The notes beneath the pieces were generated by a model. The model was not told where the DNA came from. It saw only the letters and a program-made list of their open reading frames with translations, and ran no database searches. From Paraburkholderia aspalathi (GTDB taxonomy: Bacteria; Pseudomonadota; Gammaproteobacteria; Burkholderiales; Burkholderiaceae), in the NCBI RefSeq assembly GCF_900116445.1, contig NZ_FPBH01000001.1, forward strand, positions 62,001-126,000: a stretch of DNA of 64,000 nucleotides, in the 5' to 3' direction. The position numbers and the translations under genes are program-made. This document shows positions 1 through 7,593 of the stretch, piece by piece; position 1 is the stretch's first letter, and every line of letters begins with the position of its first letter.

Positions 1-2
1 CC

Positions 3-491
3 GCGGCGCTCTATCCGGCGAGCCAGTTCACGTCGCCGAGCCAGGCACTGGCCAAAGCCACGGGCGACTACCTGTTCACCTGCAGCGAAATGCAGGACGC
101 CGACAACCTCGCAAAGTATTCGCCTGCGGCTTACATGTACCGCTTTTCGGATCCCGCGCCATACAGCGTACATAGCCTGATTTCATTGCTGCCGCCCACC
201 ACCATGAATTACGGCGCCTTTCACTCATCGGACCTCGACTACTGGTGGCAACTGATCCCGAGCCCGACGGCGAACCAGGCAAGCCTGTCCACGGCGATGA
301 CAACCGCACTTGCAGGTTTCGCGCATTCCGGTAATCCGAATTCGGGCAGCACGGTGGCGAACTGGCCGTTGTACACCTCGGCGACCCGGCAAACGCTCGA
401 CTTCGGTTATCCGGTCTCCAACACTTACGACGCGTACACCGCGCATCAGTGCAGCTACTGGTACGGCGAGGCGCCGTCGCACGGGCTGTAG
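3..491 (+). CDS. Carboxylesterase type B, C-terminal fragment (5' end outside window)
   Basis: The reading frame is already open at the first bases and runs 162 residues to a stop, so only the C-terminal third of the protein is visible. It reads like the end of the alpha/beta-hydrolase type B carboxylesterase family: a YPAS segment, then an Ala-Tyr-containing strand, then a GAFHSSDL motif (visible residues ~71-78) whose His matches the catalytic His of the Ser-Glu-His triad. A following WPLYT motif is also typical of the family tail. The nucleophile-elbow Ser and the signal peptide, if any, are off the window. The substrate cannot be told. It is probably unrelated to the sulfur genes downstream, from which a ~190-base gap separates it. 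Confidence 0.8.
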   Translation, partial: AALYPASQFTSPSQALAKATGDYLFTCSEMQDADNLAKYSPAAYMYRFSDPAPYSVHSLISLLPPTTMNYGAFHSSDLDYWWQLIPSPTANQASLSTAMTTALAGFAHSGNPNSGSTVANWPLYTSATRQTLDFGYPVSNTYDAYTAHQCSYWYGEAPSHGL

Positions 492-681
492 CGTCTTCAG
501 GACGGCAGGGAAGAGCGCTGGCCGTGATACATGAGTGCACCACGCGGATGCATCACGGGCAGCGCAAAACACTACTTACTGTTTGATCCGTTCTCCGAAA
601 ACCATTCCACAAAAGCTTGTTTGCGATTCCGTATCCAGGTCGCTAGATTCATTTGTATCGCAATGAATCGACGGAGGCCAT

Positions 682-930
682 ATGGCCACACTTTCAGCGA
701 CGCTAATCTGGAGCGGACTTCGGCATCCTGTGCGAAGCCTGCAGAATCAATTGTCAAAACGCCCGCCCGTCTCGTCTGAGCAATCCTCTGACGAGACGGC
801 TGCCGCGGCTTATACCTCTCCGTCTCCCGAACGGCTCGAACGCATTGCGGCTTACGCGCGCTGCGGCTATTTCCATATGGAATACACCGCGGGCATGTTT
901 GTCGTGCCGCTGGAGATCCCTCGGGAATAA
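682..930 (+). CDS. Small hypothetical protein (82 aa)
   Basis: An 82-residue frame opens with ATG four bases after a good GGAGG ribosome-binding site (673-677), the main reason to believe it. The N-terminal half is Ser/Ala-rich and low in complexity. The C-terminal half has a more ordered look (ERIAAYARCGYFHMEY) and ends in a short hydrophobic stretch. I recognise no family. It lies upstream of the rhodanese-encapsulin genes with a 220-base gap, so it could be a leader gene of that locus or independent. The overlapping antisense frames show no comparable translation start. Confidence 0.45.
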   Translation: MATLSATLIWSGLRHPVRSLQNQLSKRPPVSSEQSSDETAAAAYTSPSPERLERIAAYARCGYFHMEYTAGMFVVPLEIPRE

Positions 931-1150
931 CGCGCGGGGCGGCGGTGGCGTGGCAATTCCGCGGCGAACGGGCAGAGCAGGGGCGCTGCAAGCCGGAGCA
1001 TCCGAACCGATGCTTCTTTAGAAATGACAATTAATTGGTTCGGCTTCGGCTGACTCTCTTTCATAGTGTCTTCTGATGGCTATAGGCGGTTGCATTCGCA
1101 GATGGCTTAGACCCGCGCGTACTGATTCGCGCGATATCGACGGAGACATC

Positions 1151-1618
1151 ATGACGCTTGAACTCGCAGAACGCCCCACGCTTGCACTGCTCGAAGCCGC
1201 CCGTGCGAAAGCCGCGGAAGCCGGCTTGCCCTATGCCGGTGGCCTGTCGCCACAGGATGCGTGGGCGCTCGTCCAGGCCGGCGACGCCGTGCTGGTGGAC
1301 GTGCGCACCGCCGAAGAACGCAAATTCGTCGGACTCGTGCCGGACAGTCTGCATGTCGCGTGGGCGACGGGCACGAGCCTGACGCGCAATCCGCGTTTCG
1401 TGCGTGAACTGGAAGCGAAAACCGGCAAGGACGCCGTCGTGCTGCTGCTGTGCCGCAGCGGCAACCGCTCGGCACTGGCCGCCGAGGCCGCGGCGAAAGC
1501 CGGCTTCACGCAGGTATTCAATGTTCTGGAAGGCTTTGAAGGGGAACTGGACGGCACGCAACGGCGCGGCGCCAGCAATGGTTGGCGCTTTCATGGCCTG
1601 CCGTGGATTCAGGACTGA
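1151..1618 (+). CDS. Rhodanese-like sulfurtransferase
   Basis: A 155-residue single-domain rhodanese, a cytoplasmic enzyme that carries sulfane sulfur as a persulfide on its active-site Cys. The loop CRSGNRS starts at residue 101 and supplies the catalytic Cys101. The VLVDVRT motif near residue 50 and the WATGTSL region are also family hallmarks. I place the start at the ATG at 1151, preceded by GGAGA, rather than an upstream ATG at 1076 that would add 25 unrelated residues. Next come a serine acetyltransferase, a regulator, an encapsulin shell and a cysteine desulfurase, the typical company of family 2A encapsulins. The rhodanese may accept or deliver sulfur made by that desulfurase (inference). 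Confidence 0.9.
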   Translation: MTLELAERPTLALLEAARAKAAEAGLPYAGGLSPQDAWALVQAGDAVLVDVRTAEERKFVGLVPDSLHVAWATGTSLTRNPRFVRELEAKTGKDAVVLLLCRSGNRSALAAEAAAKAGFTQVFNVLEGFEGELDGTQRRGASNGWRFHGLPWIQD

Positions 1619-1660
1619 CAGTCTGATCGTTCATGCTGCACTTTACGGGGAGTAACCGCT

Positions 1661-2641
1661 GTGGCTGTGTTTGACGTCGATGAAATTGTTCACGCGCTTC
1701 AGACGGTTCGCCAGCAATGGCGCGAAGTGCAGAAGCGCTCGCTCGAGCCGGGCGGGCGCGAATTACCGGGGCGCGAAGCGCTCTCGGAGGTCATCGACAC
1801 GCTGAAGGGCGTGCTTTTTCCGATGCGGCTCGGACCACCCGATCTGCGCCAGGAAAGCGAAAACTTCTATGTCGGCCATGCGCTCGACGCCGCGCTGCAT
1901 GCGTTGCTGAGTCAGGCGCGTCTGGAGTTTCACTATCGCAGCCGCCATCAACCGCCGCCCGCCGCCACGATCGAGGCGCAGGCCGGTATCGCGGTGCGCG
2001 CTTTCGCGGCGCGCTTGCCGGCGATTCGCAGCTTGCTCGATAGCGACGTATTAGCCGCGTTTCACGGCGACCCGGCGGCGGGCAGCGTAGATGAAGTTCT
2101 GCTGTGCTACCCCGGCGTGCTGGCGATGATCCACCATCGGCTCGCCCATGAGTTGTACGGGTTGGGACTGTCGCTGCTGGCGCGCATCATCGCCGAGCTC
2201 GCGCATGCGCAGACCGGTATCGACATTCATCCAGGCGCGCGGATCGGCGCGGGATTCTTCATCGATCATGGGACGGGTGTGGTGATTGGTGAAACGGCCA
2301 TCATCGGCGAACGCGTTCGGCTCTATCAGGCGGTCACGCTGGGCGCGAAGCGCTTTCCGCGCGACGCGCAAGGACATCTGGAAAAGGGCCATGCACGGCA
2401 TCCGATCGTCGAGGACGACGTCGTGATTTACGCGGGCGCCACCATTCTTGGACGCGTCACGCTCGGGCAGGGCGCGGTAATCGGCGGCAATGTGTGGGTC
2501 ACGCAGGACGTCGCGCCCGGTTCACACGTGACGCAGGCCGTGTCGCGCAACGAAGGCACCGGCTCCGCCGCAGGCCGCGAACGGCCGCCGCGCGATCAGG
2601 CGACAGTCGCGGAGCCTGCCACGGCCGGGGCGGCTCGATGA
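1661..2641 (+). CDS. epsC: Serine O-acetyltransferase (EpsC/CysE-like)
   Basis: A 326-residue acetyl-CoA:L-serine O-acetyltransferase that makes O-acetylserine, the carbon skeleton for cysteine. Residues ~1-170 are the helical N-terminal domain. From ~180 a left-handed beta-helix of hexapeptide repeats follows, including DHGTGVVIGE at 202-211 with the His that corresponds to the catalytic His, and LYQAVTLGAKRFPRD. The GTG start at 1661 has a GGGGAG site ahead of it. The C-terminal ~35 residues (from about 292) are rich in Gly, Ala, Pro and charged residues and look disordered. The stop overlaps the next ATG by four bases (ATGA), which suggests translational coupling. Serine acetyltransferases of this type recur beside family 2A encapsulins. 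Confidence 0.92.
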   Translation: MAVFDVDEIVHALQTVRQQWREVQKRSLEPGGRELPGREALSEVIDTLKGVLFPMRLGPPDLRQESENFYVGHALDAALHALLSQARLEFHYRSRHQPPPAATIEAQAGIAVRAFAARLPAIRSLLDSDVLAAFHGDPAAGSVDEVLLCYPGVLAMIHHRLAHELYGLGLSLLARIIAELAHAQTGIDIHPGARIGAGFFIDHGTGVVIGETAIIGERVRLYQAVTLGAKRFPRDAQGHLEKGHARHPIVEDDVVIYAGATILGRVTLGQGAVIGGNVWVTQDVAPGSHVTQAVSRNEGTGSAAGRERPPRDQATVAEPATAGAAR

Positions 2642-2913
2642 GCGTGCTCGTCAGAGACTTCGGCGCCGCGGTGCGGCGCTTTCGTGAGGCGTCCGGCTGG
2701 TCGCAGGAGCAATTGGCCGAGCACGCCGGACTCAACCGGTCTTATGTCGGCGAGATCGAGCGCGGTTCCGCGATCGCGTCGATTGTCACGCTCGACAAGC
2801 TTGCCCGTGCTTTCAACGTGCCGGTCGAACGCCTGCTCAGTCATTCGTCCGATGGCGTGAGCGTTGCCGCTCGCCCGCATTCCGCACTCATCGATCCTGC
2901 ATCTGCCCGTTAG
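2638..2913 (+). CDS. XRE-family helix-turn-helix regulator
   Basis: A 91-residue protein made almost entirely of one Cro/C1-type helix-turn-helix domain (residues ~5-65): FREASGWSQEQLAEHAGLN is followed by RSYVGEIERG, the recognition-helix region. The last 25 residues are an unstructured tail, with no sensor domain. ATG 2638 overlaps the stop of the acetyltransferase gene by four bases, so the two are probably cotranscribed. Its place between the acetyltransferase and the encapsulin shell makes it the best candidate for a local regulator of the nanocompartment locus. The signal it responds to is unknown. Confidence 0.88.
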   Translation: MSVLVRDFGAAVRRFREASGWSQEQLAEHAGLNRSYVGEIERGSAIASIVTLDKLARAFNVPVERLLSHSSDGVSVAARPHSALIDPASAR

Positions 2914-2939
2914 ACCGCTGCTTTGCCGTCTATAGCATG

Positions 2940-2968
2940 TTGAACGGCCAGGGGCGTCTTCCCATAAT
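2940..2968 (+). promoter_or_regulatory. Candidate sigma-70 promoter for the encapsulin shell gene
   Basis: TTGAAC (2940-2945) and CATAAT (2963-2968) are spaced by exactly 17 bases in the gap between the regulator and the shell gene. A TGGAG ribosome-binding site at 3009-3013 precedes the ATG at 3022. This would let the shell and cargo be transcribed separately from rhodanese, acetyltransferase and regulator. The match is by eye only. Confidence 0.45.
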
Positions 2969-3021
2969 CAGTTTCGTTCATAAGCTTTCCTGTTTTTCTT
3001 CTATCAATCCTGGAGCTTCAG

Positions 3022-3954
3022 ATGACAGCAACAGTCGGCGGCCTGACGGCGCTCGGCGATACCGCAGCACGGCAACTAGCCAATGCCACCAAAACCGTTC
3101 CGCAACTCGCCACGATCACGCCGCGCTGGCTCACGCATCTGCTGCAATGGCTGCCGGTCGAGGCAGGTATCTATCGTCTGAACCAGGTGAAGAATCCTGA
3201 AGCCGTCAAAGCGGCCTGCACCGCGCGCGAAGATGAAAGCATCCTGCCGCGCACATTCGTGCCGTACGAAGAGCAACCGCGCGAGTACTTTCTGAATGCC
3301 GTCAGCACGGTGCTCGACGTGCACACGCGGATCTCGGATCTGTACAGCAGCCCGCACGACCAGATCAAGGAACAACTGCGCCTCACGATCGAAACGATCA
3401 AGGAGTTGCAGGAAAGCCAGTTGATCAATAACCCGGACTACGGCCTGCTCGCGAACGTGGCCGAAGAGCAGCGCGTGTTTCCGCTGACCGGTGCGCCGAC
3501 GCCCGACGATCTCGACGAATTGCTGACCAAGGTATGGAAAGAGCCGGCGTTCTTCCTGACGCATCCGCTCGCGATTGCCGCCTTCGGTCGTGAATGCACG
3601 CGCCGTGGCGTGCCGCCGCCGACGGTCAGCCTGTTCGGCTCGCAGTTCCTGACATGGCGCGGCATTCCGCTGATTCCGTCGGACAAGGTGCCGGTTGCCG
3701 ACGGCAAGACCAAGATCCTGCTGCTGCGCGTGGGCGACAAGCGCCAGGGCGTGGTCGGTCTGTTCCAGCCGGGCGTGGCCGGCGAACAGGGTCCGGGGTT
3801 GTCGGTGCGCTTCATGGGCATCAACAATCATGCGATCGCGTCGTATCTGATCTCGCTCTATTGCTCGCTCGCGGTGCATTCGCCGGACGCGCTGGCAGTT
3901 CTCGATGACGTGGAGATCGGCAAGTACCATGACTACCCAGACACCTACAAGTAA
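3022..3954 (+). CDS. Family 2A encapsulin nanocompartment shell protein
   Basis: A 310-residue protein that I recognise as a family 2A encapsulin shell subunit (HK97-type fold, the SrpI group of sulfur-linked nanocompartments). Recognisable stretches are the N-terminal arm with TPRWLTHLLQWLPVEAGIYR, the LPRTFVPYEEQPREY segment, the E-loop/P-domain part with ESQLINNPDYGLLANV, and the conserved GRECTRRGVPPPTVSLFG and FLTWRGIPLIPSDK regions. Length fits the family (about 310-320). I see no cyclic-nucleotide-binding insertion, which would mark family 2B. The next gene, whose start overlaps this stop, encodes a cysteine desulfurase with the long disordered N-terminus expected of family 2A cargo. 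Expected role: self-assembly into a cytoplasmic icosahedral shell around the desulfurase. Confidence 0.93.
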   Translation: MTATVGGLTALGDTAARQLANATKTVPQLATITPRWLTHLLQWLPVEAGIYRLNQVKNPEAVKAACTAREDESILPRTFVPYEEQPREYFLNAVSTVLDVHTRISDLYSSPHDQIKEQLRLTIETIKELQESQLINNPDYGLLANVAEEQRVFPLTGAPTPDDLDELLTKVWKEPAFFLTHPLAIAAFGRECTRRGVPPPTVSLFGSQFLTWRGIPLIPSDKVPVADGKTKILLLRVGDKRQGVVGLFQPGVAGEQGPGLSVRFMGINNHAIASYLISLYCSLAVHSPDALAVLDDVEIGKYHDYPDTYK

Positions 3955-5974
3955 GCCCATGGATAGCGTCCTGCCGCACGATGTGCCGACGGATCCGCCC
4001 GCGGGTTTGCCTGACCCGGCAACGTTAGCGTCGCTAGCCAATGCGTTCTTCTCTGCGCTGCCTGGCAACGCGCCGCAGGTAGGCGGTGCACCCGACGTGG
4101 CCGCCACTCTGCCGTTCACGGCGCCCGTGACCGGCGAGATCAGCAATCCGGCTCCGGCCGGTTCGCCGCTCGCGGGTCCCGGCGGCGCGGGCACTGGCGT
4201 GCCTGGTGCAGCGTTGCCGCAGGGGCATGTGCCGGGAGGCAACCTGTTGCCTTCAGCACCTACGCATGTTCTGTCGTTGGGGAATCGCGCGCCTGCGTTG
4301 GCTCCCCATGCCGTTGCGCAGAACGGCTTGCCAGATAGCGCGGTGACCGTTGCACCCGCGCTCGATCCGCGCTTTGGCGGGGCGGCGCTGGGCGTGCCTG
4401 AAGCACACGGTGCGCAGCGTCCGTCCGCGGGTGGTGCAGCGCCTGCGTCGCCTTATTATTTCCTGGGCGAAACGGCGCAAGCCCGGACGTCGACGGTGGC
4501 TTCGCCGGATATCGTCGTGCCGGGTTGGAACGAAGTCAGCGCGCAATCGCTCGGACTCCCTGGTGTCGATCAGCCGCTCGCCGAGCAGCGCTTCCCGTAC
4601 GACAGGCCGGCCGCATCGCAAGCGGCGCCAAGCGTCGCACCGGCGCAGCACACCACCGGTTCGCACTATTTCCTGAATCTGAATGAGGGATCGCAGTTTC
4701 CCGGGCACTCTTCCGCTAAGACGGATGGCGTGCCGCATGCCGGGCCGTCAGCGCATCCGCCGTTCGATGTGAATGCGATCCGCCGGGACTTTCCGATTCT
4801 GCAGGAGCGTGTGAACGGCCGTCAGCTCGTGTGGTTCGACAATGCCGCAACGACGCACAAACCGCAGGCGGTGATCGACCGGCTCGCGTATTTCTACGCG
4901 CATGAAAACTCGAACATCCATCGGGCCGCCCATGCGCTGGCCGGCCGCGCCACGGATGCGTACGAAGCTGCACGCAGCAAGGTGCAGCGTTTCATCGGCG
5001 CGGCCTCGCCGGAGGAAATCATCTTCGTGCGCGGCACCACCGAAGCGATCAACCTGATCGCGAAGACGTGGGGCGTGCAGAACGTTGGCGAGGGCGACGA
5101 GATCATCGTCTCGCATCTGGAGCATCACGCCAACATCGTGCCGTGGCAGCAGCTTGCCGCCCAAACCGGTGCCAAGCTGCGCGTGATCCCGGTCGACGAT
5201 AGTGGTCAGGTTCTGCTCGACGAATATCGCCGGCTGCTCAACGACCGGACGAAGATTGTGTCGGTGACGCAGGTGTCGAACGCGTTGGGCACCGTGGTGC
5301 CGGTCAAGGAGATCGTCGAGCTGGCGCATCGTGCAGGTGCGAAGGCGTTGGTGGACGGTGCTCAGTCTGTGTCGCATATGCGGGTAGATGTGCAGGCGCT
5401 CGACGCGGATTTCTTCGTGTTCTCCGGTCACAAGGTGTTCGGTCCGACCGGCATCGGCGTGGTCTACGGCAAGCGCGCGATTCTGGAAGATATGCCGCCC
5501 TGGCAGGGTGGCGGCAACATGATCGCGGACGTCACCTTCGAGCGCACCGTATTCCAGCCTCCGCCGAATCGTTTCGAAGCGGGCACGGGCAATATCGCCG
5601 ATGCGGTAGGTCTGGGTGCCGCGATCGATTACGTTCAGCGCGTGGGCATCGAGAATATCGCGCGCTATGAACACGATCTGCTGGCGTATGCGACGAGCGT
5701 GTTGCAGCCCGTGCCGGGTGTGCGTCTGATTGGCACGGCGCGCGACAAGGCCAGCGTGTTGTCCTTTGTGTTGAAGGGCTACGAGACCGAGGAAGTCGGG
5801 CAGGCGCTGAACGAAGAGGGCATCGCCGTGCGCTCAGGGCATCATTGCGCGCAGCCGATCTTGCGGCGCTTTGGCGTGGAAGCCACGGTGAGGCCGTCGC
5901 TTGCGTTCTACAACACCTGCGATGAAGTCGATGCGCTGGTGTCGGTTGTGCGTCGGCTGTCTTCGCGACGCTAA
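3929..5974 (+). CDS. Encapsulated cysteine desulfurase with N-terminal cargo-loading domain
   Basis: A 681-residue PLP enzyme that removes sulfur from L-cysteine. Residues ~1-275 are Pro/Gly/Ala-rich and look disordered, but carry islands of order: LPDPATLASLANAFFSALPG (27-46), YYFLGE (~175) and HYFLNLNE (~246). Such an extension is the encapsulation signal of family 2A cargo. From ~278 a full class II (SufS-like) desulfurase begins with FDVNAIRRDFPIL. SGHKVFGPTG gives the PLP lysine, K502, and RSGHHCAQP gives the catalytic C640. I use ATG 3929, which overlaps the shell gene by 26 bases. ATG 3959 is a possible alternative, and an upstream non-ATG start is less likely. A typical SufS is ~400 residues, so the extension is a true addition. 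A strong terminator follows. Confidence 0.94.
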   Translation: MTTQTPTSKPMDSVLPHDVPTDPPAGLPDPATLASLANAFFSALPGNAPQVGGAPDVAATLPFTAPVTGEISNPAPAGSPLAGPGGAGTGVPGAALPQGHVPGGNLLPSAPTHVLSLGNRAPALAPHAVAQNGLPDSAVTVAPALDPRFGGAALGVPEAHGAQRPSAGGAAPASPYYFLGETAQARTSTVASPDIVVPGWNEVSAQSLGLPGVDQPLAEQRFPYDRPAASQAAPSVAPAQHTTGSHYFLNLNEGSQFPGHSSAKTDGVPHAGPSAHPPFDVNAIRRDFPILQERVNGRQLVWFDNAATTHKPQAVIDRLAYFYAHENSNIHRAAHALAGRATDAYEAARSKVQRFIGAASPEEIIFVRGTTEAINLIAKTWGVQNVGEGDEIIVSHLEHHANIVPWQQLAAQTGAKLRVIPVDDSGQVLLDEYRRLLNDRTKIVSVTQVSNALGTVVPVKEIVELAHRAGAKALVDGAQSVSHMRVDVQALDADFFVFSGHKVFGPTGIGVVYGKRAILEDMPPWQGGGNMIADVTFERTVFQPPPNRFEAGTGNIADAVGLGAAIDYVQRVGIENIARYEHDLLAYATSVLQPVPGVRLIGTARDKASVLSFVLKGYETEEVGQALNEEGIAVRSGHHCAQPILRRFGVEATVRPSLAFYNTCDEVDALVSVVRRLSSRR

Positions 5975-5976
5975 TA

Positions 5977-6010
5977 AAAAACGGCGGCCGTTTGTTACGG
6001 CCGCCGTTTT
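5977..6010. terminator. Bidirectional intrinsic terminator
   Basis: A perfect 13-base-pair stem pairs AAAACGGCGGCCG (5977-5989/5990) with CGGCCGCCGTTTT (5998-6010) around a 7-base loop. A U-rich or A-rich tract lies on each side, so it can work for both the rightward desulfurase gene and the leftward DUF971 gene, which converge here. Confidence 0.9.
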
Positions 6011-6023
6011 CTCATGCCTGCAT

Positions 6024-6302
6024 TCAGGCAATCCCCGCCAGATAATCCCACGGATAAATTCCTTGCGCGTGTCCGTCGCTGAACGCGATCTGCACGCCAT
6101 AGCCCATCGGCTGCATGTCGACAATCGCCAGGTGCGGCTCGATTCGCGTCGTCTTGCCCGAATGCGTCAAGCGACGGCATGTTGAGCAAGGGCATCGTTC
6201 TCGCAGCGTGGCGTTGTCGATCCACTTCGTTTGGCCATCACGCCACGTTAGGGACAGCCGCCCCGTCGCGGCATGAATCGTTACGTGTTCGGGCGCGTTC
6301 AT
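6024..6302 (-). CDS. DUF971 family protein
   Basis: A 92-residue DUF971 protein, the domain also found at the N-terminus of gamma-butyrobetaine hydroxylase. The CPCSTC motif and SDGHAQGIYPWDYL are the family signature. The Cys cluster suggests metal binding or a role in iron-sulfur metabolism (inference from the family). Its ATG overlaps the stop of the HEAT-repeat gene by one base (TGATG), so it is translationally coupled as the last gene of the gntR-flavoprotein-ferredoxin-HEAT operon. Free-standing DUF971 proteins often occur near Fe-S cluster genes. The exact role here is unknown. Confidence 0.85.
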   Translation of the reverse strand: MNAPEHVTIHAATGRLSLTWRDGQTKWIDNATLRERCPCSTCRRLTHSGKTTRIEPHLAIVDMQPMGYGVQIAFSDGHAQGIYPWDYLAGIA

Positions 6303-7309
6303 CAGTGAGCCTTTTCAATTTGCGCCAGCGCTATACGTGCGGCTTTGCGGACTTCCGGGTCGGGATCGGTCGCGGCTGCGTGCAAGGCCGGCAACGATGC
6401 TGTGTCGCCCAGTTCGCCGAGCGACAAGGCCGCTTCCTTGCGCAGATTGCTGATTGCATGCGTGAGCAGTGCGGCCACTGCTGCGCTCGCGGTTGCATTT
6501 GCATTTGCACCGCCGAGTTTGCCTAACGCTCGGACTGCCTGCAAACGGACTTGCCAGTAGTCGTCGCTGAGAGCAGCGATCAGTGCATCCTGTGCGCTCA
6601 ACGCGCGCAGTTTGCCGAGCGTGGCCGCCGCTTCTTCACGGACTTGCCACGCGGCATCGCGCAACGCGCTCAGCAACGCGGCGATGGTTTCATCCGTCGC
6701 TGCTGCGCCGATGCCCAACGAGCCGATTGCCGCGCGTCGCACCGCAGCGCTCGGATCCTGCGCGGCGATGGTGGTAAGAGGGCCCAGCGCGCGTTCGCTC
6801 TTCAACCAGCCGAGCACGCTCACGGCCTCGAGCCGCACACCGTCCTCGCTCGCGCTCAACGCGGCCAGCGCGGGTTCCAACGCACCTGCATAGCGCAATT
6901 CGCGCAGACCGCGAAGCGCGGCCTGACGCACGAACGGATCGTCATGCGTGGTCCACGGCGCGAGCAAAGGTCCGGATTCCGGGTCCTTCAGATTGGACAG
7001 ACTCTGCGCGGCTGCTTCGCGGACATCTTCCGCACGATCCGCCAGCGCTTCGCATAGTGCCTCAACCGCGTCGGTGCGCTCCCATGCACCGAGCACCTCG
7101 GCGGCCTGAGCGCGAACGTCCGATGATGGGTCGGTGCGTAACGCGGCGACAATCGGTCCGAGCACGGTTTCGTCTTCGAGGTCGGCGAGCGCGAGTAGGG
7201 CGATGCGGCGCACGGCGGCGTCTGTGGACGCGAGGCGCGGCAGGAGTTCGGCGGCTTCCGGATCGAGGGAATCGGGGTCGAACGTCAGCGGAAGCGAAAT
7301 ATCGTTCAT
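6302..7309 (-). CDS. HEAT-repeat protein
   Basis: A 335-residue protein composed of about eight to nine tandem HEAT/PBS-lyase-type helical repeats from residue ~25 to the end. The recurrent unit is roughly DPSSAVRRAAIGSLG or DDYWQVRLQAVRALGKLG. No signal peptide or membrane segment is seen, so it is cytoplasmic. HEAT proteins of this kind act as scaffolds or as partners of Fe-S and cofactor enzymes. Here it sits between a ferredoxin and DUF971 in one operon and may serve assembly or docking of the flavoprotein (inference). The start MNDISLPL at 7309 was chosen because the longer frame runs into the ferredoxin gene. Confidence 0.88.
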   Translation of the reverse strand: MNDISLPLTFDPDSLDPEAAELLPRLASTDAAVRRIALLALADLEDETVLGPIVAALRTDPSSDVRAQAAEVLGAWERTDAVEALCEALADRAEDVREAAAQSLSNLKDPESGPLLAPWTTHDDPFVRQAALRGLRELRYAGALEPALAALSASEDGVRLEAVSVLGWLKSERALGPLTTIAAQDPSAAVRRAAIGSLGIGAAATDETIAALLSALRDAAWQVREEAAATLGKLRALSAQDALIAALSDDYWQVRLQAVRALGKLGGANANATASAAVAALLTHAISNLRKEAALSLGELGDTASLPALHAAATDPDPEVRKAARIALAQIEKAH

Positions 7310-7338
7310 GAGTTGAGTGGTGTCTCGAGGGTTCGCTA

Positions 7339-7584
7339 CTAGCGCAGCAGATAAGGAATGTCGACCCTGACCGCGTCGGTCGGGCAATCCTTCTCGCACG
7401 GCATGCAGTACCAGCATTCGTCGAACTTCATATACGCCTTGCCTTTGCTCAGGTCGATCGCGAGCAGGTCGAGCGGGCACACATCCACGCAGACTGTGCA
7501 GCCCTTGTCGGCGATGCATTTGTCTTCGTCGATCGTGACCGGTGCGGCGCTGCGCTGGAAAATGTTGTGCGGTGTCGTAGACAT
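7339..7584 (-). CDS. 2[4Fe-4S] ferredoxin (AprB-like electron carrier)
   Basis: An 81-residue ferredoxin with two complete four-Cys motifs: C23-X5-C29-X2-C32-X3-C36-P, and C57-X2-C60-X2-C63-X3-C67-P. Both should bind [4Fe-4S] clusters. It starts 9 bases after the flavoprotein stop, so the two are very likely expressed and act together, the ferredoxin passing electrons to or from the FAD subunit. The pairing looks like the beta subunit of adenylylsulfate reductase (AprB) without its C-terminal tail. Small ferredoxins also pair with other fumarate-reductase-like flavoproteins, so the AprB comparison remains a hypothesis. Confidence 0.92.
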   Translation of the reverse strand: MSTTPHNIFQRSAAPVTIDEDKCIADKGCTVCVDVCPLDLLAIDLSKGKAYMKFDECWYCMPCEKDCPTDAVRVDIPYLLR

Positions 7585-7593
7585 GGTGGCTCC

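Noticed and set aside
4748..5674. 308-residue minus-strand frame
   Set aside because: Antisense to the cysteine desulfurase catalytic domain.
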